From contig JBIKXS010000069.1 in NCBI GenBank assembly GCA_044355655.1, positions 1 to 8,001 of the forward strand: 8,001 bases of DNA, read 5' to 3'. The notes beneath the pieces were generated by a model that saw nothing but the letters and a program-made list of their open reading frames with translations, was not told the origin of the DNA and ran no database searches. The DNA comes from UBA3064 sp023258775 (GTDB lineage: Bacteria > Pseudomonadota > Gammaproteobacteria > Burkholderiales > Burkholderiaceae_E). Positions 5,488 to 8,001 of this stretch are shown piece by piece (position 1 is the first letter of the stretch; each line of letters begins with the position of its first letter). Position numbers and translations under genes: made by a program.

Positions 5488-7401
5488 GTGAGCAGAGCAA
5501 AATCAATATTGTGGAAATTGGGCGTTTTTTTAATCGCCGGCTTTTTTGCAACTAACTATAAGCTGAATCACTTCTATGTGAATGGCGGCTTCATGCTAGA
5601 TAGCGGATGGTTTGCATTCTTGTCTGCCCATTCAACCAATTGGCCTATCAGCAACCCTCCGTCTATTGGCGGCACATACTTCTCCACTCACTTTTCTCCG
5701 GCGTTTTACATTTTCACCGCTTTACACACCTTATTAAGCGCCGCTGGAATTAGCGTGCCCGATGTGAGTTGGTTTTCCATAACACAAGGATTTTGGCTGG
5801 CACTTACGGCATCATCCATTTTTACCCTGCTTTCCCGCAATTCAAAACAAAGCACCGCTAGTAATGTCTTTATCGCCGCTGCATCAATAGTCGTTACATT
5901 CAATGGGGTTTTTCTTGCCTCAATAGGGTTTCCACATTTCGAAATCGCCATTCCGGCGCTACTAGTAGCTTTTTTTTCCAGCCATATTAATGGACATAAT
6001 AAAACAGCAATAGCTTTTTTGTGCTTAGGGCTTTTAATACGCGAGGATGCTGGCCTTCATTATTTTGGATTATTTTTTCTTTTAGCTGGGTATCTATATT
6101 TCGCGAAAGACCGAGCGATCCCAAAGGAGGTCAGATTTTACTCTGCCTTGGCTGTCAGTTGCTTTGCCTACAGCCTACTGGCAATATCCATACAAAAAAT
6201 ATACTTCAACGTCGGTGATAATGCACTCGCCCGGGTCTATCTTGGAGATCCAGCTTTTGCTCACATCTCATTAAATTTTCTTCAAGAAAGGTTGGATTTT
6301 TTTGCTAGAAACAGGCTATACATTCTAGCCCCAATATTCTTGGCGCTTTTTTTATCTATATATAAGAAAAGCTGGGGGCTGCTGATTGGAGTTGGCGCAG
6401 TTTTGCCATGGATTATCTTTAGCCTTCTCGCTATTTCATTTCAGGCCGGAACGCTCACCAGCTACTACTCTTTCCCGGTCGCTATTGCGCTATTTTGGCC
6501 GGCCGTCGCATATGCACTATTTTCACAGCAAAACCGAGGTGGCCTCATAAAGTTCGACATCTCAACCAAAGACATCTCGGTGATTGCACTTTCTTCTCTA
6601 GTGTTTTACGCGGGAAGCAATGGAAACCATGATAACTCTCCGTGGAAGAATTTTGGGCCAAAATGGATTGGTCAGATTAATTCGACACATAGATCATTGG
6701 ATGACTTCATACAATCGAACGGTGAGTTGAAAATAATTTTTGACGACTCGGCTGCCTCATTACTCAACAGCACTGCATCCCCCTTGCAATGGAAATATCA
6801 ACTGGCATTTTCAAATGACGACATCAAGGCATATGATGCAGTTTTGTTTCAGCCCGGCGCATGGCTTTCCGGGAGAGTCAAGGGGGTGGCCAGTACTGCT
6901 GGACTTCGATATTTATGCCACATCCCCAATACTCAGTTTGCCGTTCTTTCACGTTTAGCTACCATAAAAAAATGTCAGACTGTCGAGTCAATAGATGGGG
7001 CTAATGTTGATACGACGGAAGAAATTTTTGACTATCTGCCAGGATGGTCTCACAAAGAGATTATTGGTCGTTGGACAATCGGTACAGAAGTAACGTTGCC
7101 GGCCATCAAAGCAATTTCATATGAAAATCTTTGCATGAAGGGCCATGGTTATTTACCAGCTCCATCGAGTGAGATCTTGGCAGAGGTTTATTTTGAAGGG
7201 TCTTTATTGGGCCGTTTTGAATATAACAAATCAAAACCGGATGGAGAGCTCTGCGTTTCTGTGCCTTTAAGGAGTCCAAGCGATAATCAGGCTCCCAATA
7301 TATATCTCAAATTGGCTGGATATTCATCTCCCGCGTCTCACGGGTTATCTTCGGACGACAGGCTGCTTGGCATTTTTGTGGAAAAAATTTATTTCAAATG
7401 A
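5488..7401 (+). CDS. DUF2079-like GT-C membrane protein, candidate arabinofuranosyltransferase
   Basis: The 637-residue protein has many hydrophobic segments over roughly residues 1-370, then a soluble C-terminal part. The N-terminal half fits DUF2079/GT-C type membrane proteins: Asp38 in GGFMLDSGWF on the first outer loop, HFSP at 68-71, and LIREDAG with Glu186-Asp187. The last 120 residues resemble a beta-sandwich module common at the ends of bacterial surface-glycan enzymes, with GWSHKEIIGRW at 519-529 and SSDDRLLG ending at 628. The start is GTG 5488, with AAGGCGG at 5476-5482 six bases upstream; it lies 10 bp after dprE2. It occupies the slot of aftA in mycobacteria and has a similar length, so an Araf transferase using polyprenyl-P-Araf is the best guess; another sugar or a non-enzyme role is possible. 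One hand-counted 60-base line is 42% GC, far below its neighbours, suggesting separate transfer. Confidence 0.75.
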   Translation: MSRAKSILWKLGVFLIAGFFATNYKLNHFYVNGGFMLDSGWFAFLSAHSTNWPISNPPSIGGTYFSTHFSPAFYIFTALHTLLSAAGISVPDVSWFSITQGFWLALTASSIFTLLSRNSKQSTASNVFIAAASIVVTFNGVFLASIGFPHFEIAIPALLVAFFSSHINGHNKTAIAFLCLGLLIREDAGLHYFGLFFLLAGYLYFAKDRAIPKEVRFYSALAVSCFAYSLLAISIQKIYFNVGDNALARVYLGDPAFAHISLNFLQERLDFFARNRLYILAPIFLALFLSIYKKSWGLLIGVGAVLPWIIFSLLAISFQAGTLTSYYSFPVAIALFWPAVAYALFSQQNRGGLIKFDISTKDISVIALSSLVFYAGSNGNHDNSPWKNFGPKWIGQINSTHRSLDDFIQSNGELKIIFDDSAASLLNSTASPLQWKYQLAFSNDDIKAYDAVLFQPGAWLSGRVKGVASTAGLRYLCHIPNTQFAVLSRLATIKKCQTVESIDGANVDTTEEIFDYLPGWSHKEIIGRWTIGTEVTLPAIKAISYENLCMKGHGYLPAPSSEILAEVYFEGSLLGRFEYNKSKPDGELCVSVPLRSPSDNQAPNIYLKLAGYSSPASHGLSSDDRLLGIFVEKIYFK

Positions 7402-7587
7402 AAGCCACTTTTGTACAAAGCGCTCTCGATTTCACGTCGGCGGATCAATCCAGACACTTTCTTCCCCGCAGCCCACACCCACTTCATCAGCTCAGCGGGG
7501 ACGCTTTCGGTACGCGTTCTGCCAACACACCTTGATTCTTGAGTTTCTTCCGTCCAGGATCGCGAGGTTCTTGATACGGGGGGATCG
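7402..7587. other. Non-annotated stretch with an unrecognised leftward open frame
   Basis: No gene is recognised here. On the minus strand a frame stays open from 7607 to a TAA at 7389-7391, just inside the end of the preceding gene. Its core (SVPAELMKWVWAAGKK, then LIRRREIESALYKSG) reads like real protein and not random sequence, but I cannot place it, and its end overlaps the preceding gene head-on. It could be a gene relic left by insertions. No stem-loop followed by a T tract is visible after 7401, so I call no terminator for the rightward operon. Confidence 0.3.
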
Positions 7588-7689
7588 ATGGATATCACAG
7601 AGGTCAAATGGCCAGCAAGAAGAAGGCGGGGTCGTTATTCAAACGAGTTTAAACGAGAGAGGACTGGATCTTGGAGCAAGCGCAACTGA
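7588..7689 (+). pseudogene. Truncated transposase OrfA (IS66/IS3 type) N-terminal fragment
   Basis: An ATG at 7588 with a strong GGGGGGA ribosome site (7578-7584) starts a frame reading MDITEVKWPARRRRG, followed by RYSNEFKRE. That is the usual beginning of the small helix-turn-helix OrfA (TnpA) of IS66-type, and some IS3-type, elements. Similarity stops at about 7659, and the frame ends at a TGA at 7687-7689 after ten unrelated residues. The rest of the helix-turn-helix and all other IS genes are missing, so this is a dead remnant. A short frame at 7653-7736, ending IPVSEAHHGLKIVNA before a TGA, directly follows and could be the tail of another gene joined by deletion. Confidence 0.55.
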
Positions 7690-7883
7690 TCCCAGTCAGT
7701 GAAGCGCATCACGGTCTGAAGATTGTTAATGCCTGACTCCTCCCCCCTTCTCAAATTTCCGCCACGCCGACCCCACCCCGGGGGTACCCCCCCAAATGCC
7801 AGTTGGTTCAATGCCGCACACCGCAGCACTTTGATTTGCTCAAACGACTGGGTGATTTTAATACTCGATGATTGACATGCACT
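7690..7883. other. Apparently non-coding junction region
   Basis: Apart from the 7653-7736 frame noted with the transposase remnant, I see no gene here. The stretch holds C-rich runs, a 12-base palindrome GGGGGTACCCCC at 7780-7791, and an AT-richer part from about 7830 that runs up to the edge of the right repeat. It looks like intergenic or relic sequence. A minus-strand frame running through it from the repeat is not protein-like. Confidence 0.35.
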
Positions 7884-7983
7884 CGGGAGTTCGACACCTC
7901 GGGCGTGATTTTGGGGATTTTCGGTCCTAGAGTGCTTAGAAATCAAGGGCTTAGGAAGGTCGCCAGAAATCGTTTGTACTGGC
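7884..7983 (-). mobile_element. Right arm of inverted repeat, probable IS end
   Basis: These 100 bases are the exact reverse complement of 1-100 (position x pairs with 7984 minus x). The right copy probably continues to the window edge at 8001, but the matching left bases lie outside the window. Read on the minus strand from 8001, the frames ending at 7951-7953 (TAA) and 7943-7945 (TGA) correspond to those in the left copy. The pair would place two IS copies in inverted orientation with the same end facing inward, as in an IS10- or IS50-style composite transposon, around 7783 bases of cargo. The inner flanks of the two copies are unrelated to each other. Confidence 0.7.
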
Positions 7984-8001
7984 AAACTTGAGTATGCTGG
8001 G

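Noticed and set aside
7780..7791. Palindrome GGGGGTACCCCC
   Set aside because: It is a perfect 12-base palindrome in a C-rich stretch with no T tract, no spacing to a gene, and no second copy seen; too little to call a terminator or operator.
7635..7985. Minus-strand frame of 116 codons running out of the right repeat
   Set aside because: It crosses the repeat boundary into unrelated sequence and its residues are not domain-like, so it looks like a chance fusion frame.

Overview
The window holds what looks like a complete polyprenyl-phosphate-D-arabinofuranose (polyprenyl-P-Araf) synthesis and use cassette of the mycobacterial DprE1/DprE2 type. It lies between two inverted copies of an identical sequence of at least 100 bp. 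Most genes are GC-rich (58% in one hand-counted 60-base line of the oxidase gene) and use Gram-negative style start sites. D-Araf cassettes of this kind are known from proteobacteria, for example for group IV pilin arabinosylation in Pseudomonas aeruginosa PA7 and Nod-factor arabinosylation in Azorhizobium. I read this as a proteobacterium, perhaps Pseudomonas-like; the genus is inference.

Layout. Positions 1-100 are one repeat arm, probably the end of an insertion sequence (IS) that continues off the window. A leftward operon follows, read from 2984 down to 76: a UbiA-family phosphoribosyltransferase, a divergent-PAP2 (DUF212) phosphatase, a UPF0104/LPG-synthase-TM flippase-like protein, and a small PD-(D/E)XK-like protein whose 3' end runs into the left repeat. 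Only 28 bp away a rightward operon starts (3013-7401): GtrA-type membrane protein, DprE1-like FAD oxidase, DprE2-like SDR reductase, and a 637-residue DUF2079-like membrane protein that is much more AT-rich. Positions 7402-7883 hold no intact gene, only a broken transposase OrfA start and an unexplained open frame. Positions 7884-7983 are the second repeat arm, the exact reverse complement of 1-100.

How the genes fit together. Inferred from the families, the UbiA protein joins 5-phosphoribosyl diphosphate to a polyprenyl phosphate and the DUF212 protein removes the 5-phosphate. The DprE1 and DprE2 homologues then epimerise ribose to arabinose by oxidation and reduction at C2'. GtrA and/or the UPF0104 protein may move or organise the lipid-linked sugar, and the large membrane protein is the best candidate for the Araf transferase. 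The gene order GtrA, DprE1, DprE2, large membrane protein matches Mycobacterium tuberculosis Rv3789, Rv3790 (dprE1), Rv3791 (dprE2), Rv3792 (aftA), although the last gene looks like a different family. The acceptor is not encoded here.

The strongest points for follow-up are the novel transferase candidate in the AftA slot, the inverted repeats that could mobilise or invert the cassette, the abrupt composition change inside the end of the DprE2 gene, an alanine replacing the benzothiazinone-target cysteine of DprE1, and the nuclease-like gene coupled to the flippase-like gene.
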